This document shows, piece by piece, positions 27,433 through 37,623 of a stretch of 64,000 bases of DNA; positions within the stretch are counted from its first letter, which is position 1, and every line of letters starts with the position of its first letter. The notes under the pieces were generated by a model. That model did not search any database and was not told where the DNA came from. It was given only the letters and a program-made list of their open reading frames with translations. Made by a program: the position numbers and the translations under genes. Source of the DNA: Sanguibacter hominis ATCC BAA-789 (GTDB lineage: Bacteria > Actinomycetota > Actinomycetes > Actinomycetales > Cellulomonadaceae); contig NZ_JAAXOW010000002.1 in assembly GCF_012396185.1 (NCBI RefSeq), positions 496,001 to 560,000 of the forward strand. Direction: 5' to 3'.

Positions 27433-27978
27433 TCAGGTCAGGAGCGCATGGACCTCGTGGCCGACGAGCCGGTCACGTCCGGCGAGCGCCTCGATCTCGA
27501 GCAGGAACACGAGCCCCACGACGTCTGCGCCCGCGCGGTGGAGAAGGTCCACGCCCGCGGCGGCGGTACCTCCCGTCGCGAGGATGTCGTCGAGGACGAG
27601 CACCTTGGCGCCGTCGGGGATGGTCCCGTCGCGCACCTCGAGCGTGGCAGAGCCGTACTCGAGCTCGTACGTCGCCCCGAGGACGGGAGGCGGCAGCTTG
27701 CCAGCCTTGCGCACCGGGACGAACCCGACACCGAGGAGCGTGGCGAGCGGAGCGCCGAACATGAAGCCGCGGGCTTCCATGCCGGCGACGAGGTCGAACT
27801 CCCCGAGCTGCGACGCGACCGTCGCGAGGCCGCGGATCGCAGCCTGGAAGCCGGCACCGTCCCCGAGCACCCCGGCGACGTCACGGAAGACGACGCCGGG
27901 GCTCGGGAAGTCGGGCACGTCGCGGATCAGGGAACGGACGAGCTCCCGGTCCGAAGCGAGGTTCGAGCTGTCGGTCAC
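27433..27978 (-). CDS. apt: Adenine phosphoribosyltransferase
   Basis: 181 residues. It converts adenine and PRPP to AMP in purine salvage. The PRPP-binding motif VLVLDDILATGGTA lies at 126-139, with GMEARGFMFG (66-75) and PVRKAGKLP (88-96) typical of APRT. The ATG overlaps the secF stop by 4 nt (ATGA), so it is coupled to the Sec genes. The 133-nt gap to rel shows no clear terminator. Confidence 0.94.
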   Translation of the reverse strand: MTDSSNLASDRELVRSLIRDVPDFPSPGVVFRDVAGVLGDGAGFQAAIRGLATVASQLGEFDLVAGMEARGFMFGAPLATLLGVGFVPVRKAGKLPPPVLGATYELEYGSATLEVRDGTIPDGAKVLVLDDILATGGTAAAGVDLLHRAGADVVGLVFLLEIEALAGRDRLVGHEVHALLT

Positions 27979-29060
27979 TTGCGCTTCCGCTTCTTCGGGA
28001 GGGCGGCGTTGCCGAGGTGGTGGCCTGCCGCGAGCTGCCCGGTGTGCGCGTAGGACGAGGCGGCCTCACCCTTCTCGCCGTCTGCCGCACGGCCGGCGAG
28101 GACTGTGGCGCTGTGCTTCTTGATCGCGTCCTCACGCTCACGGAACGTGACCTCGAGCGGTGTCGCGAGGTAGATCGACGAGTACGCGCCGACGGCCATG
28201 CCCACGAAGAGCGCGAGGGCGATGTCGCGGAGCGTCCCCGCGCCGAGGACGAACGCCCCGATGAACAGGATCGACGACACGGGCAGGAGCGCGACGACCG
28301 ACGTGTTGATCGAGCGCACGAGGGTCTGGTTGACCGCGAGGTTGGCGCGCTCTGCGTACGTCGCGCGGCGCTGGGAGAGGATCCCGTCCGTGTTCTCGCG
28401 GACCTTGTCGAAGACCACGACCGTGTCGTAGATCGAGTAGCCGAGGATCGTCAGGAAGCCGATCATCGTCGCCGGAGTGACCTCCCAGCCGATCGCGGCG
28501 TACACGCCGACCGTCACGACGAGGTCGTGGAGGAGGGCGATGAGCGCCGCGGCGGCCATGCGCCAGTTGCGGAAGTAGATCGTCATGACGATCGCGACGA
28601 GCACGAGGAACACGCCGAGACCCTGGAGAGCCTTCCGCAGGACGTCCTGGCCCCAGGTCGGACCGACCTGAGAGACCGTGACGTCGGCAGCCGTGACGTC
28701 GTAGGCCTGCGCGAGGCCGTCCTTGAGCGCCGCGAGCGTGACCTCGTCCTCGATCGGGACGGTCTGCACGCGCATCGAGCTCGTACCGACGGTCGAGATA
28801 CGAGCGGCCTCGGTGATGCCCGCGTCTGCGACGACGTCGAGCGCACGGCTCTGGTCGAGCTCCGCGATGTTCGCCACGACGAACTCCGCACCACCCTTGA
28901 ACTCGATGCCGAGGTTGAAGGGGCGCACGAGCATCGCGACGATGCTCAGCAGGATGAGGATGGTCGACGCGACGTACCACCGACGACGCTTGCCGACGAT
29001 GTCGTACGAGCGGCGGCCCGTGTGCAGGTCGTTGCCCCACTGGGAAAATCCGGTAGCCAT
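27975..29060 (-). CDS. secF: Protein translocase accessory subunit SecF
   Basis: 361 residues. One N-terminal membrane helix (about 30-46), the periplasmic-side domain beginning NLGIEFKGGAEF, then a block of five helices (about 160-320) of the RND/SecDF type and a basic cytoplasmic tail ending KKRKRK. With SecD it uses the proton gradient to pull secreted proteins out of the SecYEG channel. Its ATG overlaps the secD stop by one base (TGATG). Confidence 0.96.
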   Translation of the reverse strand: MATGFSQWGNDLHTGRRSYDIVGKRRRWYVASTILILLSIVAMLVRPFNLGIEFKGGAEFVVANIAELDQSRALDVVADAGITEAARISTVGTSSMRVQTVPIEDEVTLAALKDGLAQAYDVTAADVTVSQVGPTWGQDVLRKALQGLGVFLVLVAIVMTIYFRNWRMAAAALIALLHDLVVTVGVYAAIGWEVTPATMIGFLTILGYSIYDTVVVFDKVRENTDGILSQRRATYAERANLAVNQTLVRSINTSVVALLPVSSILFIGAFVLGAGTLRDIALALFVGMAVGAYSSIYLATPLEVTFREREDAIKKHSATVLAGRAADGEKGEAASSYAHTGQLAAGHHLGNAALPKKRKRK

Positions 29061-31048
29061 CAGCGGGTCTCCTCGTCGTCGCCAGCGTCGGCGTCGGTCG
29101 TTGCGGTCGGGGCCTCGGCGTCGGCTGCAGCACGAGCCGCAGCTGCCTTGCGCTCGGCGAGGGTCAGTCGGCGGCCGTCCTCGTCGCTCGCGGCAGCGCC
29201 GACGAGGGCAGGCTCGCTGTCCTTGGTCGCGTCCCCGGAAAGACCGGTGACGCGCCCGCGGCCCGCGTAGCGGGGGCGGTCCACGCCCAGTTGACGCGGG
29301 TCGAGGCCCGACGCGGGGTGGCCGGACGCGAAGAACTTGGTCCTGGCCAGGAGCGTCATGAGCGGGTGCGTGAAGAAGAACACCACGATCAGGTCGATGA
29401 CGGTCGTCAGACCGAGCGTGAACGCGAAGCCGCGGACACCGCCGACGGCGAGGAAGTACAGGACGATGGCCGCGAGGAAGTTCACGGCGTCGGACGCCAG
29501 GATGGTGCGCTTCGCGCGCGACCAGCCCTTGTCGACCGCACCCGTGAGCGCCCGGCCGTCGCGGAGCTCGTCGCGGATCCGCTCGAAGTACACGATGAAC
29601 GAGTCGGCGGTGATGCCGATCGCCACCACGAGACCCGTGACACCAGGCAGGGACAGGCGATAGCCCTGCGTCCAGGACAGCAGCGCGATGACGACGTAGG
29701 TGAGGATCGTCGCGAGGACGAGCGAGGCGACCGTCACGAGCCCGAGCGTCCGGTACTGGACGAGCGAGTACGCGACGACCAGGAGAAGACCGATGAGGCC
29801 GGCGATGAGGCCCTTCTCGAGCTGTTCGGAGCCGAGCGTCGCGGAGATCTCCGACTCGCTCTGCACGACGAAGTCGAGGGGCAGAGCACCGAAGTTGAGC
29901 TGGTTGGCCAGGTCGGCGGCCGACTTCTGCGTGAAGCTGCCGGTGACCTCGGCGCGGCCGTCAGGAATCTCGCTCTCGACGCTGGGCGCGGAGATGACGA
30001 GCCCGTCGAGGACCATCGCGAACAGGTTCGGGGCGACCTCCTGGCCGAGCATGCTCGCCTGGTACTGCTGCGCGAGCCGGGCGGTCGTGGCGCGGAAGCG
30101 GTCCGCGCCCTCCTTCGTGAACTCCATGTTCACGGCCCACTCGTTCGACACGGCGCCGTTGGCCAGCTGACGCAGTCCCGAGGATGCCGAGTCGATCATG
30201 CGGCCCGGGATCTCGACGGGGCCGAGGATGTACTTGAACAGGCCGTCGGAGGCGCACGTCACGAGGACCTCGTTCTCCGCACCCGAGCTGCCGCCCGCGC
30301 GGTTCGCGGGGTCGACGCAGTCGAGCTCCTCGAACTGCTTCATGACGGCGTCCGTGACCTGAGCGAGGTCGCTCGGGTTGTTCGGGTCGGCGACCGGCGC
30401 CTCAGGCTCGGTGGTCGCGTCTCCGGTCGGCGTGGCGTCGCCCGTGGGCGTCGCCTCGACGGACGGGGTCGCGGTCTCGGCGCGGACCCTGCTCTCGCCC
30501 TCGGTGCTGCCCTCACCCTCTGCCGGCTGCTCGGTGGTCTCGCCGCTCGGAGCCTCGGTGGCGTCCTTGGTCGGCTGGTCGGTCGCGCCGTCGGTCGGTG
30601 CGTCGGTCGCGCCGTCGGTGCCCGTGGTGGGCTCGTCCTGGACAAGACCCGACAAGGCGGAGTCGTAGGCGAGGACGGGACGGAAGTTCATCTGCGCCGA
30701 GCGCCGCACGAGGTCGAGCGTCGACTGGTCAGGCGTGCCCGGCAGCGCCACGACGATGTTCTGACCACCCTGGCTCGTGATCTCCGCCTCGGCGACGCCG
30801 CTCGCGTCCACGCGCTGGCGGATGATGTTGATCGCCTCGGAGATGTCCTGGTCGGAGATCTCCGAACCATCGGTCGTCTTCGGCGTCAGGATGATCTGCG
30901 TGCCGCCCTCGAGGTCGAGGGCCAGCTTCGGCATCCAGGCCGCGTCGGACCAGCGCACGCCGGCGGCGAGGCCGCCGATCGCGAGGATGATCAAGACCGC
31001 CAGGGTCGTCAGCGTCCGCACTGGGCGCTGGGATTTCGTACTCGCCAC
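29060..31048 (-). CDS. secD: Protein translocase accessory subunit SecD
   Basis: 662 residues. N-terminal helix (about 12-31), then LALDLEGGTQI, the SecD signature. The extracytoplasmic P1 region carries a long low-complexity insert (about 138-225) rich in Thr, Asp, Glu, Pro and Ala (repeated TDGATDxPT and PTGDAT units). The base of P1 and six membrane helices follow (GVTGLVVAIGITADSFIVYFERIRDELR is the conserved helix pair), then an acidic/Ala-rich cytoplasmic tail. It works with SecF and YajC, which flank it. Start is GTG. Such inserts are known in actinobacterial SecD but differ in length. Confidence 0.95.
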   Translation of the reverse strand: MASTKSQRPVRTLTTLAVLIILAIGGLAAGVRWSDAAWMPKLALDLEGGTQIILTPKTTDGSEISDQDISEAINIIRQRVDASGVAEAEITSQGGQNIVVALPGTPDQSTLDLVRRSAQMNFRPVLAYDSALSGLVQDEPTTGTDGATDAPTDGATDQPTKDATEAPSGETTEQPAEGEGSTEGESRVRAETATPSVEATPTGDATPTGDATTEPEAPVADPNNPSDLAQVTDAVMKQFEELDCVDPANRAGGSSGAENEVLVTCASDGLFKYILGPVEIPGRMIDSASSGLRQLANGAVSNEWAVNMEFTKEGADRFRATTARLAQQYQASMLGQEVAPNLFAMVLDGLVISAPSVESEIPDGRAEVTGSFTQKSAADLANQLNFGALPLDFVVQSESEISATLGSEQLEKGLIAGLIGLLLVVAYSLVQYRTLGLVTVASLVLATILTYVVIALLSWTQGYRLSLPGVTGLVVAIGITADSFIVYFERIRDELRDGRALTGAVDKGWSRAKRTILASDAVNFLAAIVLYFLAVGGVRGFAFTLGLTTVIDLIVVFFFTHPLMTLLARTKFFASGHPASGLDPRQLGVDRPRYAGRGRVTGLSGDATKDSEPALVGAAASDEDGRRLTLAERKAAAARAAADAEAPTATTDADAGDDEETR

Positions 31049-31128
31049 CAGGTTCGTCTCTTCTCGTGTGCGGGGACGGCCGTCGGCCGCACCCGGAGCG
31101 TCGTCGCGCTGCGCGCGCGTCGTGCAGC

Positions 31129-31509
31129 CTACTCGTCGGAAGCGGCCGTGCCGCGGATGTCCCTCTCCGTGGGCCCGTCTGTGTCACCGACGGGCTCGTC
31201 GGACGCATCGGCGCGGCCGTCCTCGTCGAGGGTCTGGACGGGCTCGACGACCTTGGCGATCGCCTGGCGCAGCCACTCGCTCGTCGACGCGTCGGCACCG
31301 TTGCCGCTGCGCAGCGTCACGCGCTCGTCGTCGACGGCCACGATCGTCCCGAACAGACCCGAGCCCGTCATGACCTCCTGACCGACGCTCAGGTTGTCGC
31401 GGAACTCCTCCGCGGCACGCTGCCGCTTCTTCGTCCGCGACGTCATCCAGAACATCAGCAGGACGAGCCCTCCGAGGAGGATGTACGTCGAGTAGTTTCC
31501 CTCACCCAT
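31129..31509 (-). CDS. yajC: Preprotein translocase subunit YajC
   Basis: 126 residues: an N-terminal membrane helix (about 8-22), the basic stretch SRTKKRQR, the conserved domain LSVGQEVMTGSGLFGTIVAVDDERVTL, and an acidic Asp/Glu/Thr-rich tail. YajC associates with SecDF in the membrane. The ATG at 31509 gives the usual N-terminus; longer in-frame starts run into ruvB. It has its own promoter candidate at 31545-31550. Confidence 0.9.
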   Translation of the reverse strand: MGEGNYSTYILLGGLVLLMFWMTSRTKKRQRAAEEFRDNLSVGQEVMTGSGLFGTIVAVDDERVTLRSGNGADASTSEWLRQAIAKVVEPVQTLDEDGRADASDEPVGDTDGPTERDIRGTAASDE

Positions 31510-31544
31510 GGTCGTGGGTCTCCGTTCGTCGTTTGGCCCTCGGG

Positions 31545-31571
31545 AGTCTAGGCCGAGAGGGTGCCCCTCTC
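31545..31571 (-). promoter_or_regulatory. yajC promoter candidate with upstream hairpin
   Basis: TAGACT on the minus strand at 31550-31545, about 36 nt before yajC. A 7-bp hairpin (31555-31561 with 31565-31571) just upstream may be the ruvB terminator, so the Sec genes could form a separate unit from ruvCAB. Confidence 0.4.
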
Positions 31572-31621
31572 CCAACGCGCGGGCTGGCAGCAGAGTTCCC
31601 CGCAGCGCGCGACGTGGCCCC

Positions 31622-32695
31622 TCAGCTCCAGAGGGTGCCGGTCGCGCCGTCAGGCGGAGTGAGCCCGAGGTGCTCCCAGGCGGCGCGGGTCGCGACGCGC
31701 CCCCGGGGCGTGCGCCCCATGTAGCCCTCGCGGACGAGGAAGGGCTCGGCGACGGTCTCGACCGTCTCGGGCTCCTCCCCGACGGCGACGGCGAGCGTGG
31801 TGAGCCCGACCGGGCCGCCACCGAAGCGTGTGCACAGCGCGGTCAGCACGGACCTGTCGAGCCGGTCGAGGCCGACCGGGTCGACCTCGTACACCTCGAG
31901 CGCCGCCTGAGCGGCCGCGAGGTCGAGCCTGCCGTCGCCGCGGACCTGCGCCCAGTCGCGCACCCGGCGCAAGAGGCGGTTGGCGATGCGTGGCGTGCCA
32001 CGCGACCGCGACGCGATCTCGGCGGCGGCCTCACCGGTGAGCGGGACGTCCAGGAGGCCTGCGCTGCGCAGCAGCACGAGTTCGAGCTCGTCGTCCGAGT
32101 AGAAGTCGAGGTGACCGGTGAAGCCGAAGCGGTCGCGCAGCGGGGCTGGCAGGAGCCCGGCCCGCGTCGTCGCGCCGACGGTCACGAACGGCGGCAGGCT
32201 CAGCGGGATCGCGCTCGCTCCGGCGCCCTTGCCGACGACGACGTCGACGCGGAAGTCCTCCATCGCCACGTACAGGAGCTCTTCCGCGGGGCGGGCGAGT
32301 CGGTGGATCTCGTCGATGAAGAGCACCTCGCCCTCCTCGAGCGAGGACAGCACGGCGGCGAGGTCTCCCGCGTGGGCGATCGCGGGCCCTGACGTGACGC
32401 GAAGCGACGTCCCCAGCTCGGCAGCGATGATCATCGCGAGCGTCGTCTTGCCGAGTCCGGGCGGCCCCGAGAGAAGGACGTGGTCGGGGCTCGCGCCGCG
32501 CGCGAGCGCCGCGTCGAGGACGAGCGAGAGCTGGTTGCGCACGACCTGCTGACCGACGAACTCGTCGAGCCTGCGCGGGCGGAGCGCGGCCTCAGCGGCG
32601 CGCTCGACAGCGTCGGACCCACCGCTCACGAGCCGCTCCCCGAGCGTCTCGGGCGGCGCGCCGTACTGCTCGTCCCACGACAAGGGCTCAGGCAC
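31622..32695 (-). CDS. ruvB: Holliday junction branch migration helicase RuvB
   Basis: 357 residues. AAA+ motor with Walker A GPPGLGKT (77-84), Walker [10 protein letters not shown] and the sensor region [18 protein letters not shown], followed by the C-terminal winged helix ([16 protein letters not shown]). It drives branch migration with RuvA. Its start overlaps the end of ruvA by 8 nt. Confidence 0.97.
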   Translation of the reverse strand: MPEPLSWDEQYGAPPETLGERLVSGGSDAVERAAEAALRPRRLDEFVGQQVVRNQLSLVLDAALARGASPDHVLLSGPPGLGKTTLAMIIAAELGTSLRVTSGPAIAHAGDLAAVLSSLEEGEVLFIDEIHRLARPAEELLYVAMEDFRVDVVVGKGAGASAIPLSLPPFVTVGATTRAGLLPAPLRDRFGFTGHLDFYSDDELELVLLRSAGLLDVPLTGEAAAEIASRSRGTPRIANRLLRRVRDWAQVRGDGRLDLAAAQAALEVYEVDPVGLDRLDRSVLTALCTRFGGGPVGLTTLAVAVGEEPETVETVAEPFLVREGYMGRTPRGRVATRAAWEHLGLTPPDGATGTLWS

Positions 32696-33329
32696 GTCGA
32701 CCGCCCAGCTCGCGGAGCGCGGCTCTCAGCACGTCGCTCACGTCGGCTGCACCGACAACCCTTGCGTCGTCTCCCCGTGCGGCCACCCGAGCGGCGACGA
32801 CGGCCTCGACGGCCTCCTCCGCGGCGCGCCCGGTCCATCCGAGCCCCTCGAGCGCCTCGACGACCTGCGCGCGCTGGTCGACGATCCCCGCGGGGCTGGC
32901 CGTCGGCAGCGAGACGACGCCCCCGTGGGGCGCCCCGAGCCGGTCGGCGAGCTCGAGGACGATACGCTGCGCCCCCTTGCGCCCGATGCCCGGAACTGTC
33001 ATGAGCGCCTTGAGGTCCTCGCGCGCGACGGCGGTGCGCAGCTCGTCCGGCGACAGCACGGCGAGCATGGCGAGCGCGGTACGAGGGCCGATGCCGCTCA
33101 CGGTCTGGATCGTCTCGAAGACGCCGCGCTCGTCCACGTCGAGGAAGCCGTACAGCGTCAACGACTCCTCACGGACGACGAACGTGGTGGCGAGCCGGGC
33201 CTCCTCCCCCACGCGCAGCTGACCAGCGGTGCTCGGTGTGACCTGCACCGCGAGCCCGACTCCACCAACCTCGACGACGACGTGCTCGAGACGAACCTCG
33301 AGCACCGGTCCACGCACCGAAGCGATCAT
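32688..33329 (-). CDS. ruvA: Holliday junction binding protein RuvA
   Basis: 213 residues. OB-fold N-terminus ([12 protein letters not shown]), two helix-hairpin-helix motifs ([13 protein letters not shown] and [12 protein letters not shown]) that grip the junction, and the C-terminal RuvB-binding domain ([16 protein letters not shown]). The ATG at 33329 is preferred, with GAAGGGA upstream; TTG two codons earlier is possible. It lies between ruvC and ruvB in the standard order. Confidence 0.96.
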   Translation of the reverse strand: MIASVRGPVLEVRLEHVVVEVGGVGLAVQVTPSTAGQLRVGEEARLATTFVVREESLTLYGFLDVDERGVFETIQTVSGIGPRTALAMLAVLSPDELRTAVAREDLKALMTVPGIGRKGAQRIVLELADRLGAPHGGVVSLPTASPAGIVDQRAQVVEALEGLGWTGRAAEEAVEAVVAARVAARGDDARVVGAADVSDVLRAALRELGGRRA

Positions 33330-33414
33330 GGGCAACGTCCCTTCGCGATCCGGTCCGCACCGGAGCCCCGGGACCGTCGATCAAACACTTGTACGAAGGA
33401 GAGGCTAGCAAGGC

Positions 33415-33984
33415 CTAGCGGGGCGGGCGGCCACGCCGCGCCGCAGTCTCCGCGGCGGCCCACGCCCGTTGCGCCGGCGTGTGGGCGAGCGTCTCACCGC
33501 CCTGCAACGCGCCCGAGGGGCGCCAGAGGTGGCAGATCGCCAGGGCGAGCGCGTCCGCTGCGTCGGCAGGTCGCGGAACCTCGGCGAGGCTCAGGATCCG
33601 CGCGACCATGTGCTGGACCTGCACCTTGTCGGCGCGACCGCTGCCCGTCACCGCAGCCTTCACCTCGGACGGCGTGTGCATGGCGACGGGGATGCCGCGT
33701 CGCGCGGCCGCGACCATCGCGAGACCCGCAGCCTGCGCGGTGCCCATGACGGTCGAGACGTTGTGCTGCGCGAAGACCCGCTCGACCGCGAGGACGTCCG
33801 GGACGTGCGCGTCGAGCCACTCGTCGATCTGGTCTGCGATCGAGCGCAGCCGCAGGTCGACCGTGGCAGCCGGGTCGGAGCGCACGACCCCGACCGCGAC
33901 CAGGGCCGCGCGCCGGCCCGGGAGGGAGTCGACCACACCGATGCCGCAGCGGGTCAAGCCAGGGTCGACGCCGAGAACTCGCAC
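33415..33984 (-). CDS. ruvC: Holliday junction resolvase RuvC
   Basis: 189 residues. RNase H-like nuclease with the four acidic metal ligands in place: Asp7 (GVDPG), Glu68 (AVERVF), Asp141 and Asp144 ([10 protein letters not shown]). It cuts Holliday junctions held by RuvAB. The GTG at 33984 gives the universal start [14 protein letters not shown]; an upstream open frame is a shadow of yebC. A short basic tail (RRGRPPR) extends past the core. Confidence 0.96.
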   Translation of the reverse strand: MRVLGVDPGLTRCGIGVVDSLPGRRAALVAVGVVRSDPAATVDLRLRSIADQIDEWLDAHVPDVLAVERVFAQHNVSTVMGTAQAAGLAMVAAARRGIPVAMHTPSEVKAAVTGSGRADKVQVQHMVARILSLAEVPRPADAADALALAICHLWRPSGALQGGETLAHTPAQRAWAAAETAARRGRPPR

Positions 33985-34060
33985 GCCCGCCGCCTCTCCT
34001 GCTGTCTGGCGCACCGAGCGCCAGCGCTGCCGCGCCCCCCAGGACGCGGCAGCACCTGGG

Positions 34061-34816
34061 TCAGTCCTGCTCGAGCTCCGCGAGGACCTCGTCGGACGCG
34101 TCGAAGTTCGAGTAGACGTTCTGGACGTCGTCCGAGTCCTCGAGGGCGTCGATGAGGCGCAGCACCTGACGGGCGCGGTCGGCGTCGACCTCGATCTGCA
34201 TCGACGGGTAGAACACGGCGTCGGCCGAGTCGTACTCGATGCCGGCGTCCTGGAGCGCGGTGCGGACCGGGACCAGGTCCGTGGCCTCGCAGAGCACCTC
34301 GAACGAGTCACCGAAGTCGTTGACCTCCTCGCCGCCTGCCTCCAGGACGGCCTCCATGACCGAGTCCTCGTCGGTGCCCGCCTTCGGGACCATGACGACG
34401 CCCTTGCGGTTGAAGAGGTACGAGACGGATCCCGGGTCGGCCATCTGTCCGCCGTTGCGCGTGAACGCGATGCGGACCTCGGCGGCAGCGCGGTTCCGGT
34501 TGTCGGTGAGGCACTCGACCAGGACCGCGATCCCGCCGGGAGCGTAGCCCTCGTACATGATCGTCTGGTAGTCGGCGCCGCCGGCCTCGGCTCCCGAGCC
34601 GCGCTTGAGAGCGCGCTCGATGTTGTCGTTCGGCACGGACGACTTCTTGGCCTTCTGGACGGCGTCGAAGAGCGTCGGGTTGCCGTTGATGTCACCGCCG
34701 CCCGTGCGGGCGGCCACCTCGATGTTCTTGATCAGCTTCGCGAAGAGCTTGCCGCGCTTCGCGTCGATGGCAGCCTTCTTGTGCTTGGTGGTTGCCCATT
34801 TGGAGTGACCGGACAT
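34061..34816 (-). CDS. YebC/PmpR family protein (TACO1-like)
   Basis: 251 residues, standard length. The sequence [37 protein letters not shown]-type start and [19 protein letters not shown] region are diagnostic. The family has been described both as DNA-binding regulators and as factors that help ribosomes through proline-rich stretches; the location next to ruvC does not decide between them. It begins 3 nt after pdxT. Confidence 0.94.
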   Translation of the reverse strand: MSGHSKWATTKHKKAAIDAKRGKLFAKLIKNIEVAARTGGGDINGNPTLFDAVQKAKKSSVPNDNIERALKRGSGAEAGGADYQTIMYEGYAPGGIAVLVECLTDNRNRAAAEVRIAFTRNGGQMADPGSVSYLFNRKGVVMVPKAGTDEDSVMEAVLEAGGEEVNDFGDSFEVLCEATDLVPVRTALQDAGIEYDSADAVFYPSMQIEVDADRARQVLRLIDALEDSDDVQNVYSNFDASDEVLAELEQD

Positions 34817-34819
34817 GCC

Positions 34820-35416
34820 TTAACGCTCCTTGCGAACGATCGAGACGAAAAATTCATGGACACGCGTGTCCCCGGTGATCTCCGGGTGGAAAGACGTCGC
34901 GAGCAGCGCGCCCTGGCGTACCGCGACAATCCTACCGGCGCCCGGCCCGCTCGTGACGGTGGCGAGCACCTGCGCGTCGGACCCGACCTCCTCGACCCAC
35001 GGCGCGCGGATGAACGAGGCGGGGACCAGGCCCTCGATCCCTGCGAGCTCGAGCTCCGTGTCGAACGAGTCGACCTGGCGTCCGAACGCGTTGCGCCGCA
35101 CGGTCATGTCGATCCCGCCGAGCGTCCGCTGGTCCGCGGTACCGCCTTGCACCCGGTCCGCCAGGAGGATCATGCCGGCGCACGAACCGTAGGCGGGCAG
35201 GCCGTCGCGCAGCAGGGCGCGCAGCGGCTCTCGGAGCTCGAAGACGCCGAGCAGCTTGTCGATCGTGGTCGACTCGCCGCCCGGGATCACGAGGCCATCG
35301 AGCGCCTCGAGCTCGCGCAGGCGCCGCACCCCGACGGTCGTGACCCCGACCGCCTCGAGCGCGTCGCGGTGCTCACGGACATCTCCCTGGAGCGCCAGGA
35401 CGCCGACTGTCGTCAC
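34820..35416 (-). CDS. pdxT: Pyridoxal 5'-phosphate synthase glutaminase subunit PdxT
   Basis: 198 residues. Class I glutamine amidotransferase with nucleophile Cys79 (GSCAGM), His176 and Glu178 (FHPEIT), and PGGEST. It feeds ammonia to PdxS to make PLP from ribose 5-phosphate, glyceraldehyde 3-phosphate and glutamine. pdxS lies 2.8 kb upstream on the same strand, split off by an inserted plus-strand pair and a Nudix gene. The GTG at 35416 has TATCAT 8 nt upstream and no ribosome site, so the message is probably leaderless. Confidence 0.94.
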   Translation of the reverse strand: MTTVGVLALQGDVREHRDALEAVGVTTVGVRRLRELEALDGLVIPGGESTTIDKLLGVFELREPLRALLRDGLPAYGSCAGMILLADRVQGGTADQRTLGGIDMTVRRNAFGRQVDSFDTELELAGIEGLVPASFIRAPWVEEVGSDAQVLATVTSGPGAGRIVAVRQGALLATSFHPEITGDTRVHEFFVSIVRKER

Positions 35417-35424
35417 GACGACCG

Positions 35425-35482
35425 ATGATACGGCCGCTGCCCTGACGGTCCTGCACGCGACCACGCCTCGCGCTGCTAGGTT
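35425..35482. promoter_or_regulatory. Divergent leaderless promoters, pdxT and membrane protein
   Basis: TATCAT (minus, 35430-35425) lies 8 nt before the pdxT GTG, and TAGGTT (plus, 35477-35482) lies 6 nt before the ATG at 35489. Neither start has a Shine-Dalgarno sequence. The 72-nt gap therefore seems to hold two back-to-back promoters. Confidence 0.5.
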
Positions 35483-35488
35483 CGCTGG

Positions 35489-36172
35489 ATGACCCCCGCA
35501 GCTCCCTCGGCCGTCCCTGGCGTTGCGCACCCCGCACGCCGACGTCGCGGACCACGCATCCTCGTCGCCGTCGGCATCGTGCTCGCCGCGCTCGGGGTCG
35601 TCGCCCTCGTCCTCGGTATCGTCTCGTTCGCCCGCACGCTGCCGATGGGGATCCTCGACGGCCGGGGCGAGCCGGGCAGTGACGTGATCGCCTCGGCGGA
35701 GGCTCCCGGCGAGCTCGCGATCACGCTCGCCGCGGAGGAGCCCGTGACGATCTGGGCGACGAGCGTCGACCGGGGCCAGGGCCCGAGCTGGGATGTCGAG
35801 GTCCGGTCCGCCGACGGGACGCCCCAGCGGACGACCACGGGCGTGACCGCGACGACCCAGCGGGCAGGAGTCCGCGCAGTCTCGGTCGCGGACTTCACGC
35901 CGACCGTGGCGGGCACCTACGTCATCTCGCTCGAGGCCACGGAGACGACGGCCTCGATCGGCCGCCTGCTCGTGACCGAGGCAGTACCCGTGCCCACCTT
36001 CGTCACGCGCCTCCTCACGGGGATCGGGCTCATCTTCGTCGGCATCGCCCTGGGCGTCGTCGGCATCGCGCTCGGCGTCGGCGGCGCGGTCTGGTGGGGC
36101 GTCACCGCGAACGACGACCGGCGTCGCGACGCCGCACCGCACGGGCCGTCTGCACCACCTCCGGGCCTGTGA
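35489..36172 (+). CDS. Membrane protein of unknown function
   Basis: 227 residues. A basic N-terminus ([10 protein letters not shown]) leads into a membrane helix (about 24-46). Residues 50-165 form an extracytoplasmic beta-rich domain ([29 protein letters not shown]) that recalls small Ig-like folds. A long C-terminal hydrophobic region (about 170-207) forms one or two helices, then a basic/Pro-rich tail. I do not recognise a family. The stop overlaps the GTG of the amino-acid permease (GTGA), so the two are translated as a unit and may work together, for example as a sensor or accessory protein of the transporter; this is inference. Confidence 0.65.
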   Translation: MTPAAPSAVPGVAHPARRRRGPRILVAVGIVLAALGVVALVLGIVSFARTLPMGILDGRGEPGSDVIASAEAPGELAITLAAEEPVTIWATSVDRGQGPSWDVEVRSADGTPQRTTTGVTATTQRAGVRAVSVADFTPTVAGTYVISLEATETTASIGRLLVTEAVPVPTFVTRLLTGIGLIFVGIALGVVGIALGVGGAVWWGVTANDDRRRDAAPHGPSAPPPGL

Positions 36173-37605
36173 AGGGCTCGGACGACGGCGTGAACGCGAC
36201 GCAGGACCCGTCCGCGGGCGCGGACGCCGACCAGCACACCTTCCGGCGCGAGCTCAAGAACCGGCACATCCAGATGATCGCCCTGGGCGGGGCGATCGGC
36301 ACCGGCCTGTTCTACGGCTCGGCCGAGTCGATCTCGCTCGCCGGGCCATCGATCCTGCTGGCCTACGCCGTCGGCGGGCTCGTCATCTTCGCCGTGGTGC
36401 GGGCGCTCGGCGAGATGTCTGTCGACGAGCCGCGCACCGGCGCGTTCTCGTACTACGCGTACAAGCACTGGAGCCCCCGTGCCGGGTTCGTCTCCGGCTG
36501 GAACTACTGGTTCAACTACGTCGCTGTCGCGATGGTCGAGCTCGCTGTGGTCGGCAAGTTCGTCGCGTACTGGCTGCCCGACGTGCCGCACGGCGTCTCC
36601 GCCGCGTTCTTCCTCGTGACGATCACCGCGATCAACCTCGTCGGCGTCCGGGCGTTCGGTGAGTTCGAGTTCTGGTTCGCGCTGATCAAGGTCGTCGCGG
36701 TGATCGGGATGATCGTCCTCGGCGTCGTCGTTGTCGTTCTCGCGATCAACGACAACCCAGCCCTGCCCGACCCGAGCTTCCGCCACCTGGTCGACGACGG
36801 AGGGTTCTTCCCCCACGGCGTGACCGGGACCGTGATGGCGCTCGTCGTCGTCATGTTCTCGTTCGGCGGCGCCGAGCTCGTCGGTATCACCGCGGGCGAG
36901 GCGTCCGACCCGGGGCGGACGATCCCGCGCGCGATCAACCAGGTGATCTGGCGGATCCTGCTCTTCTACGTGCTCGCTCTCGCAGTGATCATGGCCGTCG
37001 TGCCGTGGGCCACGATCGATGGCACGACGAGCCCGTTCGTCCAGATCTTCGACAGCGTCGGCGTCAAGGGCGCAGCGCACGTCCTCAACCTGGTCGTGCT
37101 GACGGCCGTGATGTCGGTCTACAGCTCGGCGCTCTACTCGAACGGCCGGATGCTGCACACGCTCGCGCACCAGGGCAGTGCTCCCGGGTTCCTCGGACGG
37201 GTGGGCCGCAACGGGGTCCCGGTGTACGGCGTGCTCGTCTCGTCGGCAGTGACGGGTGTGGCGGTGGTCGTCGTGACGATCTGGCCCGACTTCGCGTTCC
37301 GCTACCTCATGGCGATCGCGACGATCGCGGGCGTCATCAACTGGTCGATGATCGTGATCACGCAGCGCAAGTTCCGGCGCCGCATCGGTGCAGACGCGTC
37401 CGCGCGGCTCGCGTTCCCGCTGCCCGGCGGGGCGGTCACGACGTGGGGCGTTCTCGTGTTCCTCGCCGGGGTGGTCGTGCTCATGGCGCTCTCCCCCGAC
37501 TACCGCACCGCGGTCGTCGTCGGGCCCGTGTGGGTCGCGCTGCTCCTCGTCGCGTTCCAGCTGAAGGGCCGCCGGCGAGGGAAGGGTGTCACGCTCACCG
37601 ACTGA
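36169..37605 (+). CDS. APC-family amino-acid permease
   Basis: 478 residues with about 12 membrane helices. The motif [22 protein letters not shown] in helix 1 and [19 protein letters not shown] after helix 2 mark the amino-acid transporter (AAT) branch of the APC superfamily, related to GABA, proline and aromatic amino-acid permeases. The substrate cannot be fixed from sequence. The GTG at 36169 overlaps the previous stop; GTG at 36190 is an alternative start. The pair interrupts the otherwise conserved pdxS-pdxT-yebC neighbourhood. Confidence 0.88.
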   Translation: MKGSDDGVNATQDPSAGADADQHTFRRELKNRHIQMIALGGAIGTGLFYGSAESISLAGPSILLAYAVGGLVIFAVVRALGEMSVDEPRTGAFSYYAYKHWSPRAGFVSGWNYWFNYVAVAMVELAVVGKFVAYWLPDVPHGVSAAFFLVTITAINLVGVRAFGEFEFWFALIKVVAVIGMIVLGVVVVVLAINDNPALPDPSFRHLVDDGGFFPHGVTGTVMALVVVMFSFGGAELVGITAGEASDPGRTIPRAINQVIWRILLFYVLALAVIMAVVPWATIDGTTSPFVQIFDSVGVKGAAHVLNLVVLTAVMSVYSSALYSNGRMLHTLAHQGSAPGFLGRVGRNGVPVYGVLVSSAVTGVAVVVVTIWPDFAFRYLMAIATIAGVINWSMIVITQRKFRRRIGADASARLAFPLPGGAVTTWGVLVFLAGVVVLMALSPDYRTAVVVGPVWVALLLVAFQLKGRRRGKGVTLTD

Positions 37606-37623
37606 GCGCTGAGAGGCGGGGTG

